From positions 80,666-144,665 of the forward strand of contig JAKCWW010000121.1 in NCBI GenBank assembly GCA_026260175.1: a stretch of DNA of 64,000 bases, given 5' to 3'. Shown in pieces: positions 22,606 through 34,295 of this stretch. How positions within the stretch are numbered: the stretch's first letter is position 1; each line of letters opens with the position of its first letter. The notes under the pieces were generated by a model that did no database searches, was not told the DNA's origin, and saw only the letters and a list, made by a program, of their open reading frames with translations. The stretch comes from Reticulitermes lucifugus. Taxonomy: Eukaryota; Arthropoda; Insecta; Blattodea; Rhinotermitidae. Position numbers and translations under genes: made by a program.

Positions 22606-23241
22606 AGTAACAAGCAGAACAATAGATGTCACTGCTATGGGAACGTTGTATCAGGGACTTCGTTATGGCATGGCATTACTAAACTTCAACATCATGTTTA
22701 TCCAGTGGAATGGCGGTTCATTAAAATAGTTCGCTGCGCAAATATGTTATATTCCGCTACTGAGTTTGCCAGTAACTGGAAGAAATGAGTAGTGCAGTGG
22801 GTGCTACTGACAGGATTTCAATTAATTTGTCACGAGTGTATTGCGGACTAGTATAAACAGCTATATACAGGCATTGATTTAAAATCTGCCGCTGGGTTGC
22901 TTAGTTAACACTTCCAAACAAGTTATGTTCAGTGTAATTGCTCAAGAGTTCACATCTACTGGGATCAATATCATAACATCGTCGTACTGACGTAGACCAT
23001 TATAAAGACATGTTGTTTCGTAGCTTGCCGTTTTGACTGAAGAACATTGAACTAAATATGAGAAAACTACGTTCAGTCCCAGACTCGATTTTATCTGGCT
23101 AGCGCATTATTACTGGTTTGGCTCTAGACTATATCGGTCTTATTATCTGTAAGTATTAGCTATTAATTCACTGTAAAGTTAAATGAAGATATTTTCTCTT
23201 TTTACAAAAAGAATTACCTTCTTAAGATTTGCACAGTTCTG
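22606..23241. other. No recognisable gene or repeat
   Basis: Nothing identified. Confidence 0.45.
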
Positions 23242-23405
23242 ACACGGGCCGTACCTTGGTTCAGGAGGTTAGTCGCCGCCCCTCGCCATGAAGGTCAGTT
23301 TTTGTGGGATTTATGGCGAACAAAGTGGAACTAGGACAAGTTTTTCTCTGAGTACTTCGGTTTACTCTGTCAGTGTCATTTCACCAATGCTCAACACTCT
23401 TTCAA
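23242..23405 (+). repeat. SINE family C, box B deleted
   Basis: GGGCCGTACCTTGGTTCAGGAGGTTAGTCGCC matches the family C head. TTTGTGGGATTTATGGCGAAC and GAGTACTTCGGTTTACTCTG match the body. The GGTTCGATCCCGGG box B between them has been lost. Confidence 0.75.
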
Positions 23406-24283
23406 CTCATCTATCACGGACGTCATATAATCTTAGCTTTTGACATCTTCATCAAAAGCCATGCACACTGTCCTTGGACGGTAGATGAAATGACGGTAGT
23501 ATTGTTTCTACATTGCCGATATACAGATATTATTGACGCGTGATCAGATATTATGAAACAGGTGTAACGCTGAGTGGCATCAGTCAGCACATTTGTGAAA
23601 TGCCTAGGTCACACACAGGAAATGCAGTGCTCCTGCACATGTCTGCCTAGTGTTACCATACACCTATCTTGCTCTACAACGTACGTTTAAATGTTCAGAA
23701 ATTCGTCGAGTTTCATAATGTGATTTTTGGAAATGTTGCCATCTGCATACAGCCCCTTGGTTCCAGAACTTTATGCTTTAAATTAGTCAAGTGGGGAACA
23801 TTTCTATGTCCATTTTGTCAGTGAAGTATTTCACAGTATCTCCGCCTCTATCATAATGTGCCTTAAAGCATCCTCAAGGGATTTGTGTAACTGCTCGAGC
23901 CTAGTGAAGGCAATTTTCCCTTTGAAGTAACCTGTTCACTAATGTAAGCACATATCAATTGCCTCGAGGTGCGTAGTTGTACATGTAGGGTACTACAGCA
24001 CACTTGATGTGAGTCCGCCCCGTAAACTTACACTTCGCCACCGCCCAACAATTTATGCCGTTTTGTTGTTGTGTTTATGTTTTGTATTTGTGTGTGATAA
24101 TTATTCAAGACCAACACCAATTCGCATGCGAATAGGTTTTCATTTATGTCTGTGGGTTAGTCGATTTATGCAGGAGAGAAGGCAAGAGGAAAGAAAGAAA
24201 AAGGAAATAATATGTTAATAAATTCTTGGGGAATCTTTTTCTTAGATGTTATGTATAGTATCATTATCGCTCACAGATGAATC
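23406..24283. other. No recognisable gene or repeat
   Basis: Includes a short purine-rich stretch at about 24175-24205; otherwise unassigned. Confidence 0.45.
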
Positions 24284-24375
24284 TATGTGGGATTTGTGGT
24301 GGACAGGTTTTTCTCCGAATAGTTCGGTTCCAATACATCAATGTCATTTCGCCAATTCTCTATATTCTGTCCCGT
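24284..24375 (+). repeat. SINE family C body fragment
   Basis: ATGTGGGATTTGTGGTGGAC is joined directly to AGGTTTTTCTCCGAATAGTT, missing the AAAGTGGCACTGGG link present at 34.15 kb, and the tRNA head is absent. Confidence 0.75.
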
Positions 24376-24816
24376 ACACTTGTTATGCACGGGTTGAACA
24401 GTTGACATGTTGGAAGTCACGATTCGCAGTTACGAGAATAAAGATCGTACTTGAATATAGAAGGCAAAGGCATGCTGTTCTAAGGCTGTGTATATTCACT
24501 ATGTATGTTATCAAGTCATTATGGACTGGATCAGAAGATACAATTCTGCCCATGTCTGTGTTATTTATAAGTTGGTACCACAAGATGGCATTGGTGGTAG
24601 AACTTGCGATTAGGAACAGAAGATGGCAGGAGTAAATAGTACTGGAATATATGCGTGAGTTGTCTATATTGTAGGAAGTTTAATGTTCTTGTATCCATAT
24701 AATTCACACTGTTTTTATATTTAAATTTAAAAATTAACTATGAAACGTATTCTGGCGAAATTTGTTTCCAAAGACAAACAGTATTGCGCGTGCACAAAAA
24801 TTAGTTTTTTTCAATG
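24376..24816. other. No recognisable gene or repeat
   Basis: The 129-codon frame spanning 24246-24635 begins inside the SINE fragment and has no motif. Confidence 0.45.
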
Positions 24817-24818
24817 TA

Positions 24819-24896
24819 CAGAGTGGCCCAAAAGTCAGTTAACCGGTTTGCAAAGTGTATACTGAAATACGGTTAACTAAATTCTGGACCATCCTG
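24819..24896. mobile_element. 78-bp mariner-like mini-element (two TIRs back to back)
   Basis: CAGAGTGGCCCAAAAGTCAG… and its right-hand partner (minus strand CAGGATGGTCCAGAATTTAG…) match at 20 of 26 positions and both end in TTAACC. Only about 26 bases separate them. The left flank is TA (24817-24818), the right flank CA. The TGGCCCAAAAGT termini resemble mariner ends. Confidence 0.75.
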
Positions 24897-25399
24897 CATT
24901 GTCTATGTATTACAAATATATAAAGTCGTATTTTTAAGTAACGCAAACCTATAGAAGAAAATTAGTAATATCGCTCAAATCATTTGCAAATTTTCCTATC
25001 TACAAGAAAAATTATTTCCCAATGGCGTTGTTTTCCACTGACAAATAACGTAGAATATTCTTCTACATTACACTGTATACCAAGGAGGAGAGAGAGATAT
25101 TCATATTTGTTAAAAATTTCGCTGTTCCGTGCCATGCCAACATTTTCTAAAGGCGTTTCCATATTCATTCTATTACTGGTCAGCGCTTTCGCCTTGGTAA
25201 CAGCTATGCAGTAAAGTATTAACTGTCCTCAAAGCAATCTTCACTCCCACCTACAGGTGCACAGAAGTGATACCCCACTGCATGCTGTGGAATCAGCGGA
25301 TTACTCTAGGGCTGTATTGCCACAGCATTATGGAGATAGTGGACTGGCCTGTAAGTTGGTATCAGCGTGCTTCGGCACTGCGAGCGCAGGAAACTGAGT
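24897..25399. other. No recognisable gene or repeat
   Basis: Nothing identified. Confidence 0.45.
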
Positions 25400-25960
25400 C
25401 GCTAGCAATTTGAGGCGTGCATTTGTGAGCCACATTGCATAGATTTTTTTGTGCTATTGTTTCTTAGACCAGTACGGGAGACAAGGACTGTAAAATATAG
25501 AGCTATTGGGAATTTGACACGTAAGTATTGTGAGCCTCAATTTATACACGTTGTAAGCATACCATTCATCCTTACCCGGGATTATAATCCATCTTAAGAC
25601 CTGCATATCGTGAGCTGAAATGTATATAGATTTTTAATAACACTAGCTGCTAATTTTTACAACAGTATTGAATATTGAGTTTCTGGAAGTTTGAGGCGTC
25701 AGATTGTGAGTTAAACTTTATACGAGTAAAGATCTTAATTGCGCTGTTCCTTCTGAAGCTGCTCCAGAATGCAACGAGCGTAGAATTTTAAGCTACTCGG
25801 AATTTCACACTTACATTCCGTGAGTCACATTTCATATATCCCGATTTATATTGTACCGAATACTTTTACACAGAACCGTGACTGAAATAACGCCAGTGCT
25901 AAGCTACCGAGACTTTGTGGCGTACAAGTCGCGAGCGACAAATTATAGACTATAGACTTG
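25400..25960. repeat. Decayed tandem array, period ~100 bp
   Basis: A motif close to AGCTAYTSGGAATTTGAGGC followed by TTGTGAGYCACATTT recurs. Anchors of the GTGAG kind are at 25425, 25530, 25610, 25706, 25820 and (as GCGAG) 25931, i.e. spacings of 80-114. A similar unit reappears at about 26608-26650 beyond the reverse-transcriptase fragment, suggesting the latter was inserted into the array. Confidence 0.55.
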
Positions 25961-25994
25961 AATGAAATTTCTGAATTTTACACTGTGCTATAAT

Positions 25995-26440
25995 GTTTCG
26001 GTGTTCATGAGTGGGGTGCTGAGGAGGGTGCTGGTGCCTAGGAGGGAGGAAGACCGAGGAGGCTGCAGAAAATGTCATGATATGGAGCGTAATGGATTTT
26101 ACTACTTACAAAATATTATTTTGGTCATCAAATCAAGGTTGATGAGATTGGTGGAATACGTGACACATATGAGGGATAAAGAAATGCCTACAGGGTTTTG
26201 GTGGGGAAAACTGAAGGAAGAAGACCTCTTCTAAGACCTAGGTGTAGAAGGGAGTATGTGTTAAAATTTATCGTAAAAAGTAGAATGAGAGGGCCTGGAC
26301 TGAATTAATTTGGCTCAGGACAGGGACGCTGTGAAGAAGAAGATAAATCATCAGGTTCCACAAAATGCGGCGAATTTCTTGTCCAGCTGGGGGAACTGTT
26401 AGCTTCTCAAGAAAGGCTGTACCACGTAGAACTAGTTAGT
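25995..26440 (+). pseudogene. Non-LTR retrotransposon reverse-transcriptase C-terminus and 3' end
   Basis: This is the longest tail fragment in the plus orientation. GVLRRVLVPRREEDRGG corresponds to the LRKIFGPKRDEVTG region, IILVIKSRLMRLVEYVTHMR to the VIKSRRMRWAGHVARMG region, and MPTGFWWGKL to the YRVLVGKPEG region. Further remains include WTELIWLRTG and, after the stop, the 3' segment reading NAANFLSSWGN. The shared 3' end and missing 5' part are typical of LINE insertions truncated during target-primed reverse transcription. Frameshifts and stops abolish function. Confidence 0.8.
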
Positions 26441-26454
26441 TTGTTATTTGTTTG

Positions 26455-26476
26455 TTAGTTAGCTAGCTAGCTAGAG
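26455..26476. repeat. Short (GTTA/GCTA)n repeat
   Basis: GTTAGTTAGCTAGCTAGCTA, a short tetranucleotide repeat just after the LINE tail; possibly its original 3' simple repeat. Confidence 0.8.
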
Positions 26477-26904
26477 TGAAACAACTGTAGGCTGTTCAGC
26501 GATCATAGTTTTGAGCCTTAGATATTGTGAATTACAGTTTATACTATATGCGTACTTGAATTACACCCTTACCTATTTCCCTGATCGAATACCTGAAGCA
26601 GAGTTATGAGCTGCTGGATATTAGGCCACATACTGCAACTCACTGTGTACATACACTTCAATTATACAACCACTATTGAAGGCCAAGGGTGTCTGATACG
26701 GAGTTGCTGTGACTTTCAGGCGCAAAAACTGAGAAACAGGTTTGATAAAATTGTAGATTGATATTAAATTATACAGGGTTTCTGCCTTTATCTGTGTAGG
26801 CCTATAAGCCACTATAGGTCCTATTATTGTGTAGTGTTCGCATTTATTTCTTGCACCTCCAGACACCATTACCTTACATGATATGACATAATATTTTTTA
26901 CATG

Positions 26905-27235
26905 GTGAAGGGCCCGCAGTAGATGCTACGGACGCACCACAGCCTTAAGGCTTTTTGTGCAACCCTATGATGATGAAGATGAAGATGAGCAGTGAGCAGT
27001 TTTTTACCAAGTTTTACAAGTAATGAAGCACCAGTGGAATGAAATTGACAGGGGAAAACCGACAACTCGGAAAAAAACCTGTCCCACAACACGTCTTACC
27101 CGTTCCACTGCTCAGACGATACTGTCCCAGTGCCACTTTGTCCACCACAAACCCCACATGGATTGACCCGGGATCGAACCAGGGCCTCCGCAGTGGAAGG
27201 CCGGCGACTAACCACCTGAGCCATGGCACGGCCTA
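26905..27235 (-). repeat. SINE family C, full length with internal 43-bp extra segment
   Basis: The head GGCCGTGCCATGGCTCAGG, a box-B region and the complete body and 3' end (GCAACCC, GATGAAGATG simple stretch, GCCTTAAGGCT) are all present. Relative to the copy at 3888-4162 there are ~43 additional bases at about 27086-27128, bounded by repeated CTGTCCCA. This looks like a short insertion with duplication or a distinct subfamily. Confidence 0.85.
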
Positions 27236-27639
27236 ATTTTTCTGTTACCCTGTATTAAAATCAGTTTAAACACACACACACACAGACGTGGCCTCAGTTT
27301 TATATTATTAAAAGACAAGTTGAAACTCAAAATGTTGCTATACGCGCAGGGCTCATAACTGGTGAAAGTGATTTACAACGATTATGAACAAAAAAAAAGT
27401 TGAACTCGTTTTAATCAGCAGGTTGCCTTAGAAATATCTTATGCTCAGTTTTCAATTGTCTGCAGTGAAAAAAAGCATTCGTAAAAAGATATACTGGGTC
27501 AATATAACCTTTTTACTAGAACATTTTTTTATACTTCCTCTCTCTTATATCCAAATAATATTCTCAGGACCGTGTTATCTAACACCATCCATTTATATTC
27601 CTATCTTACACTGAGATGCTTTATCCATGCAAAACAACT
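27236..27639. other. AT-rich spacer with (CA)n at 27271-27288
   Basis: Apart from the CA dinucleotide run, nothing is identified. Confidence 0.5.
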
Positions 27640-27860
27640 AAATCCATGGGGCAAAATTCCTCCTGAGAAGCTCGTAGATCCTCAGCTACTCAAATTTCTC
27701 GCATTTTATTAAATCCGAAGTTTAATTATCACGTTCACAAGATCCAGCCCCTGGTGCCTATCCTTAGCCAGATTAAAGAAGTTTACACGCTTCCATCGTA
27801 TTCCTTTAGATCCGTTTCAACCCTCCCATCTACGCATAAGATACATATCTGACACATACA
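27640..27860 (-). pseudogene. Non-LTR retrotransposon reverse-transcriptase tail fragment
   Basis: The minus strand reads RRWEG, then NLAKDRHQGLDLVNVIIKLR, matching RRWED…LAQDRDRW..LVNAVMNLRVP. After the stop it has the common 3' segment (NARNLSS…GSTSFSGGILPHG). Strongly decayed but colinear with the copy at 44262-44590. Confidence 0.7.
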
Positions 27861-29344
27861 AGTGTTTTTATAGGCGTGGATTTGGTTCAGAAGTCTGCTC
27901 ATTTTCGAGGAGCCACTTGCAGTTCCTTGCGGCGTCCTTCGGGTCAATATTATGTGCGTCTCTAGCTCACCCCGGTGCTCATTTGTTATCCATTACGCCA
28001 CGTTGCTCTTCTTGTGGTTTGTGAGGAGGCGTCTGGAGCTGGGAACATGTTGTAGGCCCTGACACTGCTACACACATTATCTTTGCATGTGAAGCAAAAA
28101 ACACAGAGATTAAATGAACATCTTAATTGTACGAGACGTCGCATTATTTGTAAGTATTGCTGCTTATAAATAAGAACGTTTAAATTTGAGAGTTATTTTA
28201 GAGGTCGTTTGGTACCGAATTAAAATTGTACTTTCTCGATTAGATTAGGCCCTAGTTTATGTAATGACAATCCTTCTGGTACAGAGACGGCGTGAAAATG
28301 AACAAAGAGAAGATTATTGGGAATGTGGTTCTGAAATTTACTAACAGTGGTGTATTAATATTTGTCTTAAAGCTGCATATGTACTGTATCCGTACTGCTG
28401 CTGAAGATTAGCATTATCAAATGTACTGAATAAAGTGAGTGCTTCCTGCCCTCTTCTACCTGAGGAATGAGGAAAGGAAATCTTCAAAACATTGTTATTT
28501 ATTACGCAATGCATGAGTCCAATTAAAGTGCCAGAGTAGTAATAAAGATTGTGCATGTTTGTTATTAGCGATTAGGAAGTAGGCGGTCCTGGTTTGCTTT
28601 AACATACTATTCCGTCATTCGCTTGGAAATGCAGTGGAAAGTCACGGAAAGTGAAAAAGGGTTTGTAATCCCTCATAAATTCCAGCCGAATACCTCCCGA
28701 GTGCAAATGCAGGGACTTACTGCTAGACAAATCCGCTCGGCTTTTGATTGGAGGGTTGTGGTGCTGCCGTTACTTTCACAGGATATTGCTGTTAATATGC
28801 CTGTAGGGTGTTACTTTCGCAGTAATGTGACTTGCAGAGAACTGCATGTCAGTAGTTGTGGTTATGGGGTGGGGAACACGTTAACTCTTGACGGCGATAC
28901 AACGTAGACGCAGGAACGGATAATCGTGTTTAAAGTTCATGTCGTCAGCCACAGTTTCTGTAATCAACTTCCACGGTTTTCACTATAGAATTTTTACCAA
29001 CATCTGTCTTGTGGGATACAGACATACATTCTCCTGGGTCTAACAAACCAAATGTTTCTCAGATAATCCAGGTAACAAGCGACGTAGCGTTTCTATGCGC
29101 CGACATAACACAATACAGCCTTGTGCTACAAAAAAAGTCCTTTCTGTTTTTTTTTAAATTTAAGTTCCTGGAACAAATGTACAGTATTGCGTCTAAGTTT
29201 CGGAGTCACGTTGCCATAATTGAAATTTGCCCTGCCCTGAACCAACACATCATGAAAATATACGCATTCTGAAACTTGGCATTAAGTCGGAATATATTCG
29301 CTAAATTAACTGTGCTCCCCCTGCCCTCCGTCTCTTTCTGGAAG
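27861..29344. other. No recognisable gene or repeat
   Basis: The 94-codon frame at 28623-28907 and 87-codon frame at 29009-29272 have no recognised motif or splice context. Confidence 0.45.
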
Positions 29345-29480
29345 AAGACGCTACGGTGTCCTTTGGATAGGGGTTGTATAGGCCCAGAGCCCTCTCGACG
29401 TGGTTGCAAAGAGAAGAATTAGTGCATGTCCGGGAATCAAATCCCGATTTTCTAGCTGCAGGTAGCCTCTTAACTTTAAC
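29345..29480 (-). repeat. Diverged SINE related to family B
   Basis: On the minus strand a tRNA-like head with GGGATTTGATTCCCGGACATG is followed by a body aligning with GGCTCTGGGCC and CCTATA… of family B. The 3' part is truncated. Confidence 0.55.
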
Positions 29481-29779
29481 TAACTGGGCTGTCCGAGCTC
29501 ATAACGTTATGGAAGGAAATAACTACATCGTTATTGTGGTTTATTGCTTGGATGTCTATGAATTTTTCTGAGATTTCACAATGTCGGGGGTGTAAGAACT
29601 GAAAATTGAATTTCGGCATATTCTTTGTACTCGTTTTACATAGTAATAAGTCGTTATGAAATTTGGTCCATGAAACGTCTTGTATTCCACAATTTTGTTA
29701 ATTAATTAGATAAAAATACAATCTTTTAGAATCTGCAGTTATAAAAGAACGTTAGGGATATGACGCTCACAGATATTAT
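29481..29779. other. No recognisable gene or repeat
   Basis: Nothing identified. Confidence 0.45.
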
Positions 29780-30200
29780 ATCCTTTCTTCCCTCGTTTCT
29801 TTTCGCCTGTTTTTCACTTTGAATAGTTTGACTTTTCATTTACTCTTTCCTTTGTTTCTCATTTGGTTTATTCCATTCATTCAACCATTATTAGATTTTT
29901 CGTTTATGCACATACTTGCTGTTTTTCCCTTGCTGATTTCTTTATCTGTGTTGTATCCTTTACTTATTCGCTCTGAAATATTTCGTTAATTTATGTATTC
30001 GTCGTTTGGTTATTTCTTCCATAGTTCTATGTTCATCGGGTTCTCTTTCCCGCTTCCTTCCTTCATTTCCTCTTTTACTGCTTTACAAGCTTTTGCCACT
30101 TTACATGCTTATATGCCTCTGTCTTCTTGTTATGTTATTTTCTCATGTATTTGTTTATTTCCTTCGAGTGGGTTGTCGTTCATCACTGAAGCAGCTAAGT
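29780..30200. repeat. Polypyrimidine tract
   Basis: About 420 bases dominated by T and C. The overlapping Ser/Phe/Leu-rich frames at 29993-30290 reflect composition, not genes. Confidence 0.6.
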
Positions 30201-31740
30201 AAGTTCCCCTACAAGAGCTTTCCCGAAGGCTGTAGATCTCCCTTTTCTTCGTTTTGCCACCGAAAGGCACATGCTTCTGTTTACACTTAGCGATGAAAGC
30301 AGTGATAAGAATCTTTATAAAACGACGGAGCATTGTGGTGGATGATGATGAATTTCCGTTGAATATAACATTCTGATGAATGTCTTTAGCTGCTCCTTCG
30401 TCGTATTATACATATAATACAGATACTAGCTTAATTTAACTTAACTAATTTACGAGATTGTGCAAACAGTTTCAGCTGTACTAAAGATGGATTGTTTCTT
30501 TTAAACACTGCAGAATCCCCAAAGAAGTAGCGTGTGAGCACTGCAATGCTAAATTTACTTCAGCAGTTTTGTTTTATTAGTAATTGTTATCTGAGCCAAG
30601 AAAACGACGAGTGACATCTCTATATTAGAGTCCCAGTAATCGAACTATTTTTCTTCACACCTTTGAACATACTAAGCTTAAAAGCAGTGGTAAATATGCA
30701 GTGAAGAATACTTTTATGGAAGTATCATCAGAACCCGAAACAATGAATTCTTTGCTATGTGTTTACTATTGGGTACGTTCACTCAATAAAGTGGCGTCAA
30801 AAGAAGCAGACTTTGTCCTCTTCGCTATCACATTTATTATCACTTATGGGGCCCGCTAGGCTTCCGGTCCAGTGGGTACTGTTTTGTAAGAACTGAAGTT
30901 AAATATACGTGGAGATTTACCTGCATTCCTCCATACTCACTCATGGAGTAGAGCTTAGCCTATGAGATAGCTGTTCTTTTCTGTTTAAAGTGATTTGAAG
31001 TAGCGGCAAAGCTAAAGCTTGAAGTTGGGAGGTTCCCCGTTGGAATTTCGGCCAAGTGTTGTGATGTTCTAACAGAAATTATCTTCATTTATACAGACTG
31101 TCGAGGCGAATTCTGTTACAGTACCGTCATTTTAGTTAAAACCGTCTCCACCGAAATTTATATCTGCGCATACGTCTTTGTGATTTAAAAATAGTTTGCC
31201 CTTGATGGAGCTAAAATACAAATATTTCCCACATTTAAATAAATCAACAATTCTCAAAGGCAAACTTAAAAAATTGAAAATTCCCATATAGTGTAAGATA
31301 TTAACAAGTTTCAGATACGTATGTAGCTGGGCTGCTTCGTAAAACGTATCAGAAAACAGGTGTATCCTTTTTTTTTTCAAGAGTTGAGTCTGCTAATAAA
31401 TGTTCTCATGTTGTTATTCTGCAGTGTAAGGACAAACACTATCTGTCTACTCCAACCCATCACCAGTAAGCGAGCTGTGTGTATCACTGCGCCTTGACTT
31501 GAAAGCTGCAAAAGCAGGTCCATGTAAAAACACAATAATGTAACGTAACTTCTCTTAAATACTTCATTCGGTTAAGTCAACACGCCAGAAATTTACATTG
31601 CGGTGTCTGTTATGAAAATTGCGCCATGATATTACAAATTACTTTTTTTATTTTCTGCTTCTGTGTAAAGGAAACTGTTTGCATAGTTTTTAATATTGTG
31701 TCCATGAGAATAAATAATTTGTTGTTCGTGTTTTCTTACC
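30201..31740. other. No recognisable gene or repeat
   Basis: 1.5 kb without identifiable elements. Confidence 0.45.
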
Positions 31741-32275
31741 GTAGGCCCTCTTTCTGTGCTGGGTTCTTGTATTTTCTTATCCCTCACTCTTGAGTTGTTT
31801 GAAGTCGTCTCTCTTCTCCTCCGTCTTAATCAGGTTTCTTATCACAGTCCTCATTTCCATTTTATTCTTTTTATTTTTCGTATGTATACTAATAATTCTC
31901 AACCTGCTTTTTTAGTTCTTTTCTTATCCTATCGTGTAACTTCATATTCTTCCTAGCTCGTATCTTTCCCTTTCTTATCCTTTTAATTTATCACATAGGC
32001 TGGTCTTAATTTTTCTTCTCTTTTTTTCTCGTGGACAATTTTTCATTTCACTCTACTATACTTCTCATTCTTTCCTTCACTTCTTCATCACCTCCTGCTT
32101 TTTTCTTTTTTAACATTCAATTTTTTATAATTTTTCTTTATTTCTGCCTATTATATTTTTGTTTTTGTCTCTTCTCTCCCCTGCCGTTTTCTTTAACTTT
32201 CCTCTTCTTGTTTTTTCCTCATTCTTTCCTCCTCCTCACACCTCACACCTCCCCCGTCTTATTATGTCATCTGCC
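31741..32275. repeat. Polypyrimidine tract, longest in the window
   Basis: About 535 bases strongly T/C-biased on the plus strand. The 163-codon frame starting at 32031 consists largely of F, L, S and P from this bias and is not a credible gene. Confidence 0.65.
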
Positions 32276-32946
32276 TAAAGTTAATGAATCAAGTGATAAA
32301 TTATGGTGCTATATAGGAGAAGTCAGACGTTTTAAATATACTGCAGCAGAATATTCATGCAACTGTACTGTAAAGAAGTTTGCAGCGCGTGATTGGTTTT
32401 TAATTTTCCACACGTGTTTATTAAGTAAGCGAATGCTTACAGTAACACTGTCCATCTGTCTGTTTTTCTGTCTGCTGTTCTTTCTGTTTATTTCTCTCTT
32501 TCATTATCTTCTGTTTGAATGATTTTACGGCCATCTTTATGTATGTCTGTCTTTCGCACTCTTCAGCGTCTGGGCTTCTTTGAATTTTGTTACGTTCTTA
32601 TAAGGGATGGTTATTTGCAAAAGTAATTCTATAAAACATTAGTTTAATCTACACCTCTCGCGTATTAACACTTCATTTCAAAGTAAGATTAAGTTTTATT
32701 TTGTCTCATTTCGTATAACTCAAAATAAAACTGTGTGTATAAATGTTATATATTATGTCATAGAGTGTTACAATAATTACAGAATTATAATTTCATATTT
32801 AATACTCCTAACCTATTACTTTTAAGTGACTGTATTAAGAAGGATGAAATGTAAGAGATGCATACCACCTGTAGTAGAAATGAGAAATTTATACGGGGCT
32901 TTGGTCTTTTCAAACCTCAACAGATGTAAGAATTTTGGTCACTTGT
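32276..32946. other. No recognisable gene or repeat
   Basis: AT-rich; nothing identified. Confidence 0.45.
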
Positions 32947-32950
32947 GCCA

Positions 32951-33010
32951 GGGCTCGACAAATCCGGGGCGCTAGGTCGCCATGGCGCCTACAGGTTTTG
33001 TCGTAGTTCT
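32951..33010. mobile_element. Possible hAT terminus or tiny hairpin element
   Basis: CAGGGCTCGACAAATCCGG begins like the hAT-type end of the MITE at 8286. GGTTTTGTCG about 30 bases downstream is its partial inverse, with palindromic GGTCGCCATGGCGCC between. No target duplication seen. Confidence 0.4.
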
Positions 33011-34061
33011 AACAATATGGAGTAATTGTCCTTACATACCTGTGTTTCTGATTTCCTGATCAAGAGTGATAGCGCTGCAGACCTGTTCGTCTCCAGCAAT
33101 AAAAAGTCAGGTCAGGAAAATGTTTGTACTGCTGTCCTTTTCTTTCGTAACGTCAACATACTACCGTGGATGGTTGGTGGACATTTCGTCTGCAGTGCCA
33201 GTAGGTCTCACGAAGTCTGTCTTGTAAATCTTGGGCTGGCTCGTAGTTCAGAAAAAAAACTGTCATGCCGTGACCCAGCCTTAGATTAAGTGATAATAAT
33301 AAAGTGGATAAGTTGTGACATGTTGAACTAGCCTATGAATCGAATTACTGGCTTTTTTTCAGCAAGGTGATAAACCAGGGAGGCGATGAAGGAGGGACTT
33401 TTCGCCTAGTTATTTACAGGAAGTGGCTTTTTGAATCCACATCTCAGTGTAAACGTCATTAGGTAGCATATGATAAGAAAGTAAGTTTGCTGTGATTAAT
33501 GGCCGGGGTAGATGGTGGAGCGTCAGTTGGTTACGTTACGCTACTGATGGTAGCAGTATGACTTACCGTATTGTTAATCGATAATGCAGATGACGGGAGG
33601 TAGCCATTGTTGTGTTGTGGTCACAAGTCAGTAACTGGATTAATTAATGTCCTCCCCTTCCGTTCCTTCAACTTCAGACAATGCCAGACCACCAAACACA
33701 ACAACTCATTCACAGACAGAGTGAAGAAGCATGTAGCATCGCAGACCTGAAGAAAGGCTGAAGTCTCTAGAGGGAACCTAACTTTGTAATAATGAATTTG
33801 TGATGGAAAATTAGAATGTGTGCCATCTATAGGGCTTATTTTATGTTCTGAAGGAAAATGTTTTCGTATTTATAATATTTTCTTTTTACAGATTTTGATT
33901 TTAGGTAGTTTCAATAAATCACAAGGCATTCGGATCGAAACGTGCATATCAGCTTCTGTTGTCGTTCATTTATTGGAAGATAGAATATAAAATAACAACT
34001 AAACTTTGTTACGCCTTAATACGGAGGTTTCCCTAGAAACGAACGCAGATGAAACTAAGCG
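33011..34061. other. No recognised gene
   Basis: A plus-strand frame at 33026-33289 (87 codons) follows the hAT-like end directly. Its sequence has no motif I recognise, so I do not call it a gene. Confidence 0.4.
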
Positions 34062-34069
34062 TATATTCA

Positions 34070-34287
34070 GGCCGTGCCATGGCTCAGGCGGTTAGTCGCC
34101 GGCCTCTCACCGCGGAGGCTCGGGTTCGATCNNNNNNNNNNNNNNGTGGGATTTGTGGTGGACAAAGTGGCACTGGGACAGGTTTTTCTCCGAGTACTTC
34201 GGTTTTCCTCTGGAAAACAGAAAAAACCTCATCATCTTTATCATCTTCCTCACAGGGTTGCACAGTAAGCCTCAAAGTTGCGGTGCT
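34070..34287 (+). repeat. SINE family C with target-site duplication and assembly gap
   Basis: The best-preserved head of the family: GGCCGTGCCATGGCTCAGGC, then GGCTCGGGTTCGATC running into the gap at 34132-34145. The body carries GGATTTGTGGTGGACAAAG and GAGTACTTCGGTTTTCC. TATATTCA at 34062-34069 and 34288-34295 is the likely target-site duplication. The gap probably covers the missing CCGGGTCAATCCAT. Confidence 0.9.
34132..34145. other. Assembly gap (14 N)
   Basis: Run of N inside the SINE. Confidence 1.
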
Positions 34288-34295
34288 TATATTCA

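Noticed and set aside
28623-28907. 94-codon frame as a host gene
   Set aside because: No motif, no splice signals, no repeat relationship; length is within chance for 64 kb.
32031-32522. 163-codon plus-strand frame
   Set aside because: Mostly Phe/Leu/Ser/Pro from a polypyrimidine tract, no motif.
33750-33785. CCTGAAGAAAGGCTGAAGTC as another ribozyme-like core
   Set aside because: No GAAA box at the expected place and no helix I.
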